Source: Antedon bifida (taxonomy: Eukaryota; Echinodermata; Crinoidea; Comatulida; Antedonidae). From it: a stretch of 64,000 nucleotides of DNA. The stretch spans positions 558,001-622,000 of the forward strand of contig OY727093.1 of NCBI GenBank assembly GCA_963402885.1. The letters run 5' to 3'. The translations under genes and the position numbers were made by a program. Below, piece by piece: positions 1-13,100 of this stretch. The notes below the pieces were generated by a model that was not told where the DNA came from, did no database searches, and worked only from the letters and a program-made list of their open reading frames with translations. How positions within the stretch are numbered: the first letter of the stretch is position 1; each line of letters starts with the position of its first letter.

Positions 1-1002
1 TCTTTCATATATCTTCAATTTTTTTTTAATAATAATAAAAAAAAAAAAAAGTTTTTAATGCTGCCAAATCCAAAGAGCAATGATTAATGTTGTAAATTAT
101 TTTGTAATTTTTATAAATTATATTCAGTTTTAATTATTACATTATAATTTACATTATATCATTCATTGCACTTTGTATTTGAAGGTCCCAAGCCCTTACA
201 AAAAAAGCAGAGGGGAAACTTTTTGCAGTTGAGTGTACATTAAATGGTGACTTCTATATTCTTGTCAAGAGTATTTCCTTAGCAGTGTAAATTCTCAAAT
301 ATTTTATATTTATTTCAAGAGCAATTCCACTACAATTCATTTTAATGTGAATCAAATAATTCCTTCCACCAATTCTAATAATATATTGTGATAATAACTC
401 ATACTATAGAGGTTATCATCCAGTAACCTTTAGTTACTCCTCTGACAGTTACACATATCATATGGTACCATGTGGCCTAGAAAAAAAGCCCCAGACAAAG
501 TTAACGGTAATTTTGTCTCAATTTTTGAAAAAGGCTAACTTAATATCAAACTACTTGGAATATTGTTGGCCAATTAGAAGTCAGGGTGGGTTTTTTAACT
601 AGTTAATTAATAACTAATACAGCACACATATTGTAGTCGAATTTACCGTTTTTTAAAAAACAAAATTCATGTACTATAGTACAAGGATTTTGTTTCGAAA
701 ATTGGATAAAACAATGTCGACTTTCTCAACTTTTAACATAAAATTAAAGTCTTATTATTCTATTATTTAATATCATTTAATACATCGATCATGTGATAAA
801 CCCCTAAAATTGACAGTTTTTAGTATGCCGGTATTCAAAACAACCTCCTAGATTCTTGGGCCCCATTGGCCAATTGTCCCGTTTCCTCATTATCTAATGA
901 CCCAGTCCAATTCAGTTTTAATGACCCCACATGGCTCTGTCCATTTCTTGTCCATTTCTTTTTGCGTTCTTTACCTTTCCGAATGAGAAGATTGAGCTGT
1001 AC
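1..1002. other. AT-rich noncoding stretch
   Basis: I see no gene here. The sequence is AT-rich with homopolymer runs. Around 670-705 there is a diverged single copy of the end sequence of the array that follows: GTACTATAGTACA followed by AGGATTTTGTTTCGAAAATT. This suggests an older insertion of the same family. The segment about 841-1000 (containing GGGCCCCATTGGCCAATTG) looks single copy and forms the left flank of the array. Confidence 0.6.
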
Positions 1003-2475
1003 CCTTAGTACAGGGATTTTTTCCAAAAATGGCAAAATTTCGACCTTTTTATTTTTCGACATAACTGGTTACTATACCATAATTGACATGCGCAGAACCC
1101 ATTATTCGACTCTGCGCATGTTTATTATGCGATAGTAACCATTTATGTCTAAAAATAAAAGGGTCGAAAATTGGCCATTTTTCGAAAATTTCCCTGTACT
1201 ATAGTACAGGGATTTTTTCCAAAAATGGCAAAATTTCGACCTTTTTATTTTTCGATATAACTAGTTACTTATAGCATAATTGACATGCGCAGAACCAATT
1301 ATTCGACTCTGCGCATGTTTATTATGCGATAGTAACCATTTATGTCTAAAAATAATTTTCGACTATTTTATTTTTCGACATAACTGGTTACTATAGCATA
1401 ATTGACATGCGCAGAACCCATTATTCGACTCTGCGCATGTTTATTATGCGATAGTAACCATTTATGTCTAAAAATAAAAGGGTCGAAAATTGGCCATTTT
1501 TCGAAAATTTCCCTGTACTATAGTAAAGGGATTTTTTCCAAAAATGGCAAAATTTCGACCTTTTTATTTTTCGATATAACTGGTTACTTATAGCATAATT
1601 GACATGCGCAGAACCCATTATTCGACTCTGCGCATGTTTATTATGCTATAGTAACCATTTATGTCTAAAAATAATTTTCGACAATTTTATTTTTGGACAT
1701 AACTGGTTACTATAGCATAATTGACATGCGCAGAACCCATTATTCGACTCTGCGCATGTTTATTATGCGATAGTAACCATTTATGTCTAAAAATAAAAGG
1801 GTCGAAAATTGGCCATTTTTCGAAAATTTCCCTGTACTATAGTACAGGGATTTTTTTCCAAAAATGGCAAAATTTCGACCTTTTTATTTTTCGATATAAC
1901 TGGTTACTATAGCATAATTGACATGCGCAGAACCCATTATTCGACTCTGCGCATGTTTATTATGCGATAGTAACCATTTATGTCTAAAAATAATTTTCGA
2001 CCATTTTATTTTTTGACATAACTGGTTACTATAGCGTAATTGACATGCGCAGAACCCATTATTCGACTCTGCACATGTTTATCATGCGATAGTAACCATT
2101 TATGTCTAAAAATAAAAGGGTCGAAATTTGGCCATTTTTTGAAAATTTCCCTGTACTATAGTACAGGGATTTTTTCCAAAAATGGCCAAATTTCGACCTT
2201 TTTATTTTCCTATATAACTGGTTACTATAGCATAATTGACATGCGCAGAACCCATTATTCGACTCTGCACATGTTTATTATGCTATAGTAACCATTTATG
2301 TCTTAAAATAATTTTCGACCATTTTATTTTTTAACATAACTGGTTACTATAGCATAATTGACATGCGCATAAAACATTATTCGATTCTGCGCATGATTAT
2401 TATGCGATAGTAACCATTTATGTCTAAAAATAAAAGGGTCGAAATTTGGCCATTTTCCGAAAATTTCCCTCGAAA
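1003..2475. repeat. Tandem array of foldback elements (319-bp unit)
   Basis: The unit carries the palindrome CCCTGTACTATAGTACAGGG, seen at 1192, 1511 (one mismatch), 1830 and 2149, giving a 319-320 bp period. Between these lie hairpins whose arms read GGTTACTATAGCATAA and TTATGCGATAGTAACC around a GACATGCGCAG / CTGCGCATG core. GACATGCGCA starts at 1085, 1282, 1404, 1601, 1723, 1920, 2042, 2238 and 2360, so spacing alternates 197 and 122 bp. Outer arms (TTTCGACCTTTTTATTTTT and its complement AAAATAAAAGGGTCGAAAA) also pair. The whole reads as a miniature inverted-repeat element, about 195 bp, amplified together with a truncated copy. Short open frames inside the repeat are not genes. Confidence 0.85.
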
Positions 2476-2534
2476 AATTACCGAATTTCGACCTTCTTAT
2501 TTTTTGACATAAATGGTTCATTTGGCTCAATAAG

Positions 2535-2656
2535 ATGTGCATATATGGCAATATTATTGCATAATAATTGAATTTTAAAAAGTCGATATTATGGCCATTT
2601 TTGAAAAAATCCCTGTTATTATTGCAATAATATTGCCATAATAATGCACATATATT
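2535..2656. repeat. Foldback sequence with TGCAATAATATTGCCA arms
   Basis: The left arm TGTGCATATATGGCAATATT (from about 2535) is mirrored by a right arm reading AATATTGCCATAATAATGCA (2631 onward). Between the arms is a fragment ending in GAAAAAATCCCTG, which matches the end of the preceding 319-bp array. The array therefore seems to end inside, or to have been interrupted by, a second inverted-repeat element. Confidence 0.5.
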
Positions 2657-3784
2657 GCGTTATCATCCGTTTTACTTCGTAATTGCCATTTTAAAAATTT
2701 AAACAAAAGAAATACAAATATTCCTAAATTGAGATTTATTTACATTGGAAAAATACAATATTACTAGTTAATACAAATTGCATTTACTTCATTCACATCA
2801 AAATAAATCACTTCATTCGACAATCAAAACTTTGGTTTACTTGGAATGAACAGTTAGATTTGCTTTCAGTTTTGTGATATATAGTATTTTTTTATGTATA
2901 TATATATATATATATATATCTATATACTTATTCTGTTTGACTTTTCTTGTTCCCTTTGTTATGACTAATGACTATGGATGTGAATTTCCAGATTAAAACA
3001 TTGAATTGAATTGCATACTCTGCAGCAAATACAACATTTTCAACACTGAATTTACCTAATATGTGACGTAATGACGTAATGCAAAATGTATTTAACAATT
3101 AATTTAAAGTTAGTTTATTAGACAACACATACACGCCACCTATGATGATCCAAAGATCTTGCATTTTATGCTCTCAAACAATGCACTGTAATGGAATTGC
3201 AGTTTGTTTAAATAAGCTTAATAGGAAAAAATATATATACAAAATAGGATAACAATATTTACCATTAATTAATATTTAAAAGTTTCGAAACGTTTAACGT
3301 TCTGTGCGTTGAGAAAATTAACCTGAACAAAGAAAAAAGATATAACTTTCAGCCAAAAAAACAAATCTATGATAGAAAATTAAATTATTTTGCAATTTTT
3401 ACTGTAACATGAATTTTAAATAATTTATGTAAAAAATATTTGATTTCATTTTAGTTTTAACGTTTTACACAATAATAAAGCAGATTTTTTTTATATAGCA
3501 GATAATTTAGTCTATAATTTAAAGATTGATTTACATTACATTAGTATTAACGATAAATAATCTCATTAAACAAATAGATCACTATTATCTCTATACATTA
3601 TCTTAAGTCATTATGAATTACCTTATTTATCTTGATTTTTGTTTGTATTTTTTCAATATTTAACGAAAAATTATAATAGTTTTTTTCTTCTAGATTTTGC
3701 TTGGTATCTTTAACAGCTAGTTCCATTTACATTCTTAAAAAAGCCATAATTTTAGATATCAGTATACCGTAATGGATATTTGAA
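2657..3784. other. Noncoding spacer with a short (TA)n run
   Basis: I see no gene. A TATATATA microsatellite lies near 2897-2925. The stretch is downstream of the small membrane protein gene, so part of it may be that gene's 3' untranslated region. I could not place a convincing polyadenylation signal. Confidence 0.5.
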
Positions 3785-3905
3785 AAGGTGATGTTAATAG
3801 TAGTTTTAACTAATATTAACATCACCTTTTTCTTTATGTTTAAAAACATAGAGATAATGTAATATTTTTAGTTACATTATTGGCCACAATATCCTATTTT
3901 ACTAT
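3785..3905. repeat. Local duplicate of the 3' end of the small membrane protein gene
   Basis: AAGGTGATGTTAATAGTAGTT at 3785 recurs at 4004. GTTACATTATTGGCCACAA at 3871 recurs at 4046. The second block contains the stop codon and last codons of the neighbouring gene, and the copy still reads SKIGYCGQ-stop on the minus strand. Spacing differs between copies (219 and 175 bp offsets), so there have been indels since duplication. The 5' part also forms a hairpin: AAGGTGATGTTAATA pairs with TATTAACATCACCTT about 30 bases later. Confidence 0.7.
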
Positions 3906-4051
3906 TTTATCTTTAAAATGTATTCATTTTGGTGTTTTTGTTTCAAAAAACGCCAAAAGTTATGCTGGGAGAATCGCATATTAGAGATACAGTATACTAT
4001 TTGAAGGTGATGTTAATAGTAGTTAAACATAAATATAATGTAATAGTTACA

Positions 4052-5559
4052 TTATTGGCCACAACATCCTATTTTACTAGGCAATGTAACATCTCCAACT
4101 GGGGGTAGGATGGCAACTTGTCCGTCTCGTTCTTTGTACTCTTCATATTTTCTAATCTTCAGTTGGTAGAACAACATGCCGATGCCAAAGACGGCAATTA
4201 ATCCGCCAAAGAATCCCGCCCAAAGTGCTGCTACAGTCTCTGGTGTGAAACTGCTACCAGTTTGTTCTACATTTGTATCTGCAAAAGTGAATAAGTGCCA
4301 ACATTAATGAGCTTACTGACATTGCGCGAATATTTTCATTACAAAGTTCGTGGACAATAACTCGAAAAGTGTAGTGAATTGATTGGTTGATCAGGCAAAA
4401 AAAGATATATAAGTACCCGGAAATAAGAAGATATATTAAAATCTTCCTGGAATAATAGGACATCATTTGTTTTATTCGTCAATATGTTTTTCTTTATTTT
4501 TTATACTGGACGAATAGTTAAAAACCTAAAAGCAAGAGCGGTATTTGTTGGAGTAATGATGGTGTGTCGTACTATAGTAGTAGTAGATGTGATGGCGGAG
4601 CAGTTGCGACATGGTTAAGTTATGGAGTAGTAGTTTGAAACAGTAGTAAACAAATATGTAATCAATAGCATTACAAGTGATAGTAGACTAGTAGCGTTGT
4701 TACATATTAACTAGTGTCTGGCCATTAATAATAACATTGATTTATAAATAGAAATATTTGGAATTATGCCAACATAAATAGAATACGCACAATGGAATTA
4801 AATCAACGTAGGCGTTTCGAGTTACTCGAGTATTGTATTGGTACCAACAAATATATCTCGTGCCATATGCTACATACGTTTAAAACCTGCTATAAGCAGG
4901 AGGGAATTCCCTAATGTTTAATCAAATATGTATAATCATATTGTGGAAGAATGCCAAGAAATGGCGGTAACTTGAAACACGAAATCAATTTCATCACGAG
5001 ACGTAGACCTAAATGGATTAACAGAAAAGGATAGTAGCGTCTCTCAAGCCTTGATTTGCAATGTATGCATTTTGGAAGGGCTAGTGTTACAAGAAAGCTT
5101 TGCACAATTTCTATCTGGCCGTTTTACTTTATCGTTTTGATTAGATTTTTCTTTTTTTTATTTTGTAAATCCATTGAGATCAAGCCACTGCTACCCACAA
5201 CTCAGTAATTTGATGAATTTTAATTATTGGCATAGGATTAAAATTTGATTATTTGAGTCCTTGAATCCTTATATGAAAATGTTTGTTAAGCTTTGCAATA
5301 GGACCACAGACTGAGGACATGTCGATATTTCATTTTTTTTGTTTATAGGCCTACAATATTTTCTGTTGCGCGGCTGTGCGTTAAAATGCAGTTTCGTTTT
5401 CGAATTCACAGGTTTAGCATTCAATATAAGCAACAATTCCGTGTCTTTTATTAAATCAAGTAGAGTAGCGTTCCCATGCTTACCTTTGTCAGTCGTGTTG
5501 TTGGCTTCCACTAATAGTAACGTCCAACAGACGTATATGGTTCCCAGTAGTGTTTTCAT
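4052..5559 (-). CDS. Small single-pass (type I) membrane protein, two exons, 100 aa
   Basis: Coding exons are 5484-5559 and 4052-4278. The first ends AAAG|GTAAGC and the second begins after TTTTGCAG; both are phase 1 and join to GAT (Asp26). The product begins with a signal peptide (MKTLLGTIYVCWTLLLVEA), followed by N-glycosylation sequons at N20 and N21 and an acidic/polar ectodomain of about 20 residues. A glycine-rich membrane span covers about residues 41-63, then a basic-acidic stalk (KIRKYEEYKERD) and a short tail ending in CCGQ. The positive charges after the span put the C-terminus in the cytosol. A TCTTTACAG acceptor just before the ATG hints at an upstream noncoding exon. I do not recognise the family; it could be a small receptor subunit or adaptor. 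Its last codons are duplicated downstream. Confidence 0.72.
4902..4911. promoter_or_regulatory. Perfect kappaB-type palindrome GGGAATTCCC (intronic)
   Basis: GGGAATTCCC fits the NF-kappaB consensus GGGRNNYYCC. It lies in the single coding intron of the small membrane protein gene. A second identical site is at 36695. Binding is not shown by sequence alone. Confidence 0.3.
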
Positions 5560-7740
5560 TGGTTTTATTACCCTCCTGTAAAGACAGAACATAAAATACA
5601 ATACAAGACATTAGTTTACACAGTCAAGGTACAATATGTAACAATACAACATTATTAGCAATATAATAATGGTCTTTCTACAACAAGTAAATAATCATAA
5701 AACTCTCTTTTGTTCAAGTTACTCTTCCTTTACAAAAAGTGAACTTTTACCTAACAAATCAACTGCTAACGTTTAACAATGATTTAGTTTTAATAGTGTT
5801 CATGCCGGTTGAATAGTATCAGTCTTTTTAAGAGTTAATTCCCGTATTATGCCCAGATACAGTTAGTATACAATATCGTTATTCTTTTACAATTGGTCAC
5901 ATACTAACCACTCCGTATTACTGTAACATGTCAAACTTTGTGTGGTCAACTATTTAGGCCTATTATTACTTATTATTACAGTTTATACTGTGGTAGAAAA
6001 GCTGAGACTTGTATTGTACATGAGGCAAGGTAAGTATTATGTCTGTGACCGTGTATCCGTCTAAAGTATCGAGATACAATTATTGTACAAATAATAATTA
6101 GCGGGACAGCACCATTTATATACTTCTTTATCTATATTGAAAAAATGTATTGCCTATAGCAAAAGTTATCTTATTTTTGCAATTATTACCAACTCGGACT
6201 GGATTCACCTTGTATTCTTTGTTATAAACGCATTCCAATAACAATACGTCATCCAAAGTCAATAATGTTGTGGATGGTTATGCTTGAGGTATTGATTATT
6301 GAAATTGTATTTCAACAAAAACACAGAAAATCATTAGGAAAACAGATATTTACGCCCTATTATGATGAGGCAATGAATTATTCTTATGTTTTTATATTAA
6401 TATTAGAATTTTGGAAAAACCCGAGCGTCAGCTCAGTTACAAAGTCAACTTGATGAAATATATAATTCCTTCCCTTAATAATTCCTCAATAATCTAATCT
6501 CGCCATACAATAACCAGAGGATTATATCAAAGCTTAAACTGGTTTACAATAAAACATCAAAGTTCTACAGTTATGGTTTCTAATAATTATTTAAATTGGA
6601 ATAGCAAGAAAGAAAGATATACTAAATAGACTACATTACACACTACATCTATCTATAAGAATAAGACGAATACACTACACTATAATAGGCCTATCTTTAT
6701 TCGTTCTGGGTTACTCACGCTTTAGTTGTAATTGTTATATTAGTAATTATAAAAATCTCCAAATAGTAGTAAGGTTTAAAGATGTGTGCAGAACTTGATT
6801 ACAACCAAAATCAGCCGAAACTATTCACAGGTGTAAGCATGGTAGACAACGTTACGATTTTAAAACGTGATATTTTGATTAATCTATAGATGGCGCAAGT
6901 CATGTACTCATAATTTAAATAAACATTATTCACAAGTATTTGTATAACTGAGCATGCGCTTTAAAATAAGTAGTTCAGTTTTCAATAACACAATTAATCT
7001 ACCGTACTTGTGATGGTATAAGACCGTAGGGCCTACGTTTGGGACATGTTCAATGTCTGTGGTTTTAGTTACTTTTCCAATACGATAAACTAGCTTACAT
7101 TACAGAAATTAACTTCTGTTTTCCGTTTATGATCTCAGTAAATTTAATCGTTTTCATCATCCCAACGTCACGTAAATCTCTCCGCTTATGTTACTTTATA
7201 CTTTGTATATCATCACAGAAAAATATGTTACGTTTATTTCTTATTATATAAACGGTATGAACTGTTTTAACTACATACAGTATATATAACTTTATGCACA
7301 CATATGGCGGGCTACTTAATGCAAGGCGATTATCATACTTTGACATTTGTAGGCCTACTCAATCAAATCAAATTAAAACAACATTTTTATTTCTTACTAC
7401 CTGCAATTATATAATACTGAATAGCTTTATTTGTCCATTATCATAGTAAAATAACAATAGAAATTCTTCTTAAAGATTGGCAAATAATAGTACGATAAAA
7501 AAACAGATGTAGCCTATATAAAATATAAACAAAAAATTGAAATATAGAATACACAAACATTATTGCACTAAAAAAGCGATAATATCGTGTCGTGAAAAAA
7601 AAACTAGCTCTTGTAAAATTCGCTTTAGTTTTGAGAAAAAAGAAAATGATTAACATTGCGCTTTTGCTGTTTTATGTTATCCTATAGTTACCCCAATTAA
7701 TTAACTTTTAAACGCAATACCAATCGTGCAGACTTTTTCG
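5560..7740. other. Gene-free spacer, part 1
   Basis: Upstream of the small membrane protein gene. I find no open frame with family features. TAGGCCTA palindromes occur at 5955, 6686 and 7350. A noncoding first exon or promoter for the membrane protein gene may lie here, but I cannot place it. Confidence 0.5.
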
Positions 7741-7925
7741 TGAAATTTACAATACCCAAATAAAAGCCCCTATAATGGACAAAAAATCCCCTATAGTGGA
7801 CAAAAAATCGCCCATTGTGGACACTGTCAATTATATAAATCCCCTATAGGCCTAATGGACAAATAACAGCGCAGAAAACCCCCTATTGTGGACATATAAC
7901 GCCCGTATTGTGGACAGATTTCACC
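7741..7925. repeat. Degenerate minisatellite with CCCCTAT-n-TGGACA core
   Basis: Variants of CCCCTATAGTGGACAAAAAA recur about six times (CCCCTATAATGGACA, CCCCTATAGTGGACA, GCCCATTGTGGACA, CCCCCTATTGTGGACA, GCCCGTATTGTGGACA). Spacing varies and one copy is interrupted by TAGGCCTA. It is an old, decayed tandem repeat with no coding potential. Confidence 0.6.
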
Positions 7926-8639
7926 AACCCCGCTCCAATATTTACGATACAGGAGTACAGTTGTAGATCAAACACTTAATGATGGCACATCACCAAATTA
8001 TGGTACACCGACACCGTCTTAATACTGGTACACCCTTAACATTAATACAGTTTCCTGTAGAATCAGCTGATAACAAGAACATAAAATAAACATACTGGTA
8101 TGAAGACAATGAGATAGGAGCTCCAAGAGTAATTGTTCTATAAAACATCATTATCCAGTTTGTAGATATTATGTAAAGTTCTTTATTATTTATTTATTTA
8201 TTTCAACTGTATTTTTGATGGTGGTGATATTTATTTTATTCATATTCAACAATTCAAGTATACGTACACTAAATAAAGATAAGTAAAATTGTATTGTGTT
8301 TCCCTAAAAAAAATAGAGAAATATTTTAAAGCATTTGAATTAAAATATGAATAAAATTAATTGGCCATTTAAATGAAATCGTATTAAAGGAAATTTAAAA
8401 GAAGAATAATATGAAGCATGATTACTTATTTTCACTCATTCTACATGATTAAAAATATAGTTAGGTCAGATGTATTGGTCCTTCGGAAATTCATGTCGGA
8501 AGACAAACAATAAAATTAGAACACAACCGATAGGCCTACACTGTACAGCTGGATAAACATAAAGAGTTGCAAAGTAACAACCAACATACTTTTACCGCAC
8601 GCACGAATAGAGTACGAAAAAGAGTCCTATACTTGTTTG

Positions 8640-8810
8640 GGCGATATTTATTTGGTGTTTGATTTTTTTTTCTGTGTCTATTTTAATTGCTATATTATAT
8701 ATGTGTTCACTCATAAGCCAGAATTGGCTGGTTGTGATTAAATAAATAAATACAAATAAAAATATAACAAATAAAAAAATAAAAATATAACAAATAAAAA
8801 GATTCTACGC
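8640..8810 (+). mobile_element. Possible 3' tail of a non-LTR retrotransposon
   Basis: CATAAGCCAGAATTGGCTGG is followed by TTGTGATTAAATAAATAAATA and further (AAATA)n. A short 3' untranslated segment ending in an AAATA microsatellite is typical of non-LTR elements, and the confirmed fragment at 34.4-35.0 kb also ends in (AAAT)n. No reverse transcriptase sequence is seen here, so this call rests on the tail alone. Confidence 0.3.
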
Positions 8811-11800
8811 GCATTTAAAATGCATATTTTTCAGAAAATGTGTTTGATAGATTTGTGCATATTAGATAACGAGAGTGATTCATTAACATGCCTTGATTAT
8901 TGATTTGTGTAAATATGGCTAATTCAACGGATTAGATGCATAAAGCTTATCATCAATAAACGTTGAATTGCATTTTTGGCGATTCATTCAACCAGTTATT
9001 AAACATTACAAAAGGTAGAGACAACGGTTTGGATTAATTCTTCTCATATTGCATATTGTATGTCATTTGTACGTGAAACGTTGATTGATTTCAATGACAT
9101 TTCTTCTGATAGTTTGCTAATAAAATACAATATTGTGTCAGTTTATGCAAAACAGACGAGCAAAAAGTAATTTATGTGGGTAGGATGTTTGTAGTAGCAT
9201 GGTTCGTAGTTGTGCATTGGCAGTCTACATCTAGAGGAGATACTGACAACCTGTTGTATTCAGAGGCCTAGATTACGAAATGTTAGCTAAGAAATGAAAC
9301 ATTTCTTTTTCAAGAACAGCAGACATTGAGTCACGTTTTAACAATCATTGTTTCAAGAGAAAATGCAAGTATTATTTGCTTCTTCAGGGAGGAGTAAAAG
9401 AAATTTAACTCTTTCTTGTTGTTTTTTTTTGTTTTTAAAATGTACCTTATCATCAAATCCGAGCAAGGACTACGTCATTGCACAATAGTAGGCCTAATGT
9501 CGACTTCGATATTAATTCATGGTACCTGAATACATCGAGAAATTAGTGGAATTTAAAATTACTTTGTATCTTAATCGTGATATTCATGATAGGTCTTTAT
9601 CAAAACATAGCTCATGTGTTCTAATAATCCCAGGGTCCCTGGGTCATGTCATGTCAAGTTGCTCTTACAACAAACATTTACATATCATTTATGATTTACA
9701 CGTTGGTCCTTTTAATGTTTGTTTGTGTCTGCTTTCCATTGTAAAATAATTGTATTCGTTTATTTTTTATATCTCCACCTGTTAAAACAGTGGAAATGAT
9801 CATTTCTATTAATAGGCCTATGCCTAAGCCATTACAATAACACGTGAAATACTCGCGTGTATTGTTCGAGTGAAGTTACGTTAGTTTCAGTTTCATCATA
9901 ACAATTAGCTGCAGGTCATTGTGTTTAGAATAGATGTAAACATACACCGATTTTTTTATCATTTATTTGTTGGACTAGGATATCTTAACGTGTAGGCCTA
10001 ATGTAATTGAGAAGTTTTTATTTTAAAAGTATGAACTGTGTATTAGATTACATTTCAGATAACCATGAGGATATAAAACATATTACAATATAAGCAATTA
10101 TTTGATGTTATCTGCCAGACCTTTAGGCCAAAATTCTTTCCGGAATGAGCATCCACAGGGTAGAAGCATATATGTGTGTATGTTTATTTCATTATTCGGC
10201 CGCGGGCTGATGGTGTCATTAAATATACATTAAAAAGAGGATGTTTTTCAAAACAACTCACGTAGAATCAAACAGTATGTTGTTTAACCTTTTAATAATC
10301 TGTTTTGATTAGCGTTCAACAAAACGTAGGCCTATACAACTTATATATGAAATTATTTCAGCCTATAAATTTCAATGCTTTTACCTAATGTTCAAGTCGT
10401 GGTATTTCGAACTTTATTAATTGGTATAATCACAATCATTAACACCCAGTTAGGCATACATTTTTTAATTGTATGTTGTAGGACAAGTACCAGCCAATTA
10501 TTATTTTTATTTACTGTTTAACTTCGGGCCAAAGCCACCTCGGGCGAATAGTAAGCTACTATTTCAAGAACCTTATAGTCATAGTTTTAACTAAAAACTA
10601 TCATGGAAAAGTATGTATACATCGCATTTAACGATTATAGAAGTATTACTATATCAGAGTTTTTTATTTATCTTTTATTTAAATTAATATCATCAAGGTC
10701 ATATCATCATCACCATTTTAATTTGTTATCATTACAATTTGATCAACTTCATCAGTGGTAGGCCTATATATCATTTTTAAATTTACAAGCAATTGCAAAT
10801 TCACTTCATATTCCATATTACCTCCTATATCATAGTTATTACGATATTAGTGTGTATATCAGGCCTGGTGATTTGTGGCATACTCAATACAGTTAATATT
10901 TTGGATTGAAGGCTATATATACTGTATGAATAGGCCAATGTAAAATGATAGCGAAATGCCTATATACTATGAGTTGACCGCGACATTCTCGCCGTAGTTC
11001 GTTCTATACAGTAATAATGAACGTTCTATATAATAGACCGGCACGTATAATGGGAATCTATTGGTTTATTATACCTTAAATTCGGCCATTGACTAAACAG
11101 CAGATAATCCACCATGCGAATAGTGCTGATGAATAGGAACCTCTTCCATGGTTAATAAACTGAGGCACCAATAGGCCTATACTGTATGCCCTATACCAGG
11201 GAGGAAATATATTTATATATCCTCCATGCCTATAGGCCTACATGCAAGATGAAAACAACTGTTGCCGTATAAGTAAGTGTTGATGTATACACGTGAATTA
11301 ATAAATTGACCTGCCTAACACATCACATAAATAGGCCTACCAGCATCAGCATTAACTTATATTAATTATTAGCAGCTATCTTAAATGCATACTGTATTGT
11401 AATATATGTTGATAATATATTATTTATTCTATAATTACGTAATAATTCGTAATTCTAATTTTACCATACCATAACAATTTCAAATTTGTTGTCGGGAGTT
11501 ATCATGTTACTGACTGACTTCTAAAAGAGGACGGACAGACAGACGGACCAATCATAATACAGTATAGTATAGTGAAGGGCCTTTCTTTGGGACACCCCTA
11601 TTCAGGGGAAATCATTATTCACCCTTATTAATAAGGGTGACAAACAAGGGGTTTTAACACTACAGCCAAATTTAGGACACCCGGCCCTGACCCTTCGGTG
11701 TGTCGCGGAGGTGTTTAAACTGCGTCTTATTTTCGTTTTCACACGGTAGGCCTATACCTTCACAACTTAAGTCTTCCAGGTTCACGACAGCATTTAAACG

Positions 11801-12955
11801 CGCCGCGTAAATTGTCGCGCTCAGTGCTACAGACTTAAGTTTGGTGTGTGGAATTTATATTTAGAAATCATATTCATAGTACTACGTTCCAGACTGGATG
11901 ATACGTATTATGAAGGAAATAATATTAGAAAAAAACATCATCGTCACGTGGTTTCATGAATAATTAAACGTGCCAAAAATATCAATGTCGTAAAAACCAT
12001 TCGAAGATGTCTGCTATGAATTGGAAATGAATCAAACCGTATGGTATACTAAATTATTTGAATATTAAACTCAACAAATAATATGGTATTTGTAGTCTCA
12101 GTAGACCTAAGTAATTGCTTAACTTAAGCCAGCTGCCAAAACCAATTCTAACGATGATAGTAACTAATGCATTCATATACTAATAGATAAGCGTGATGCA
12201 ATAGAGGGAGAAATATAAAGAAAAACATACTAGTATGTTATCCTATATAACAGTTTTTATTCACCATTATAAACACAGCCAACTCACCACATATAAAATA
12301 CGTAATCTCTTTAAAAAATATACATATGCCTACCTTAATTAATACACGGTATTGGTGTGTTGTAAACAAAATGATATCGTAACGACGTCAGACAGAAACA
12401 GCGTAATTCAAATTGCCGATACTACGCAGTACACACACACATCGTTCGTCGTTGTAGTACAGTAGTAGTAAATATGGATGGTATTTTGAATGGTAGCTCA
12501 TGCATGCAGTCGCATATTTGTCATGCTAACGACTCTCTCATTCATAAAGATCCTTCTATTGTATCCATTGTACAACAGAAATTAATTACAATCTGTCGTT
12601 GAGGGAGTAGTCACGAGATTGTTATCAATGATCAAAATCAATAATACTGATAACAATTTGATAATAATAATCTTCAACTTTTTGATGACTATTTTTTTGT
12701 AAAATATTTTTTTTTTTTGTGAAATAATACATATGAAATACACGCAAAACAAGCTACTGGTAAAGCAGCAATATAAAATAGTACCCGAGACCCTCGAATA
12801 CTACCGGTACCCGACATGGGATGGTTCCCATTCTTCGGAGGCTAAATTTAGAACCTAAGTTGATTAGCTTATTGACTTATGTAATCAGTATAATTAATTT
12901 TTACAACAAAAAAAATTATCAATTTTGATATAAACTTAATGCGGTTAGTGAAACT
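8811..12955. other. Gene-free spacer, part 2, rich in TAGGCCTA
   Basis: No supported gene. TAGGCCTA occurs at 9489, 9813, 9993, 10327, 10759, 11172, 11233, 11332 and 11747. A GGGACACCCCTATTCAGGGG motif at about 11590 resembles ACCCCTATCCAGGGGACA at about 30747 in a TRANK1-like intron, so it may be a dispersed repeat. The segment around 12360-12480 (ACGTCAGACAGAAAC, CACACACACATCGTTCGTCG) is the most CpG-containing part and could hold the promoter or first noncoding exon of the Rab gene. That is inference only. Confidence 0.45.
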
Positions 12956-12956
12956 C

Positions 12957-13100
12957 TTCACGAACGAAACGCAAAGATGTAAGCGTAACGCAACGCAAGC
13001 GAGTTGACCAATAACAGTTCGAATAATTCATCGCTTGTGATTGGTCAAATTACTTGCGTTACGCCTGTCTTTGCGTTGCGTCTAGGGAACCAAGCATAAG
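12957..13100. mobile_element. Diverged miniature inverted-repeat element (GGTTCCC family)
   Basis: ACGCAAAGATGTAAGCGTAACGCAACGCAAG at the left is mirrored by CTTGCGTTACGCCTGTCTTTGCGTTGCGTC at the right. The element ends in TAGGGAACCAAGC, the complement of the GCTTGGTTCCC end that forms the satellite at 15.5-17.3 kb. A related decayed copy is at 52.66 kb. It sits about 200 bp upstream of the Rab start codon. Confidence 0.6.

Noticed and set aside
1083..2288. Series of 63-89 codon open frames with near-identical peptides
   Set aside because: They recur every 319 bp because they are the foldback array; the frames lie on both strands and have no protein features.
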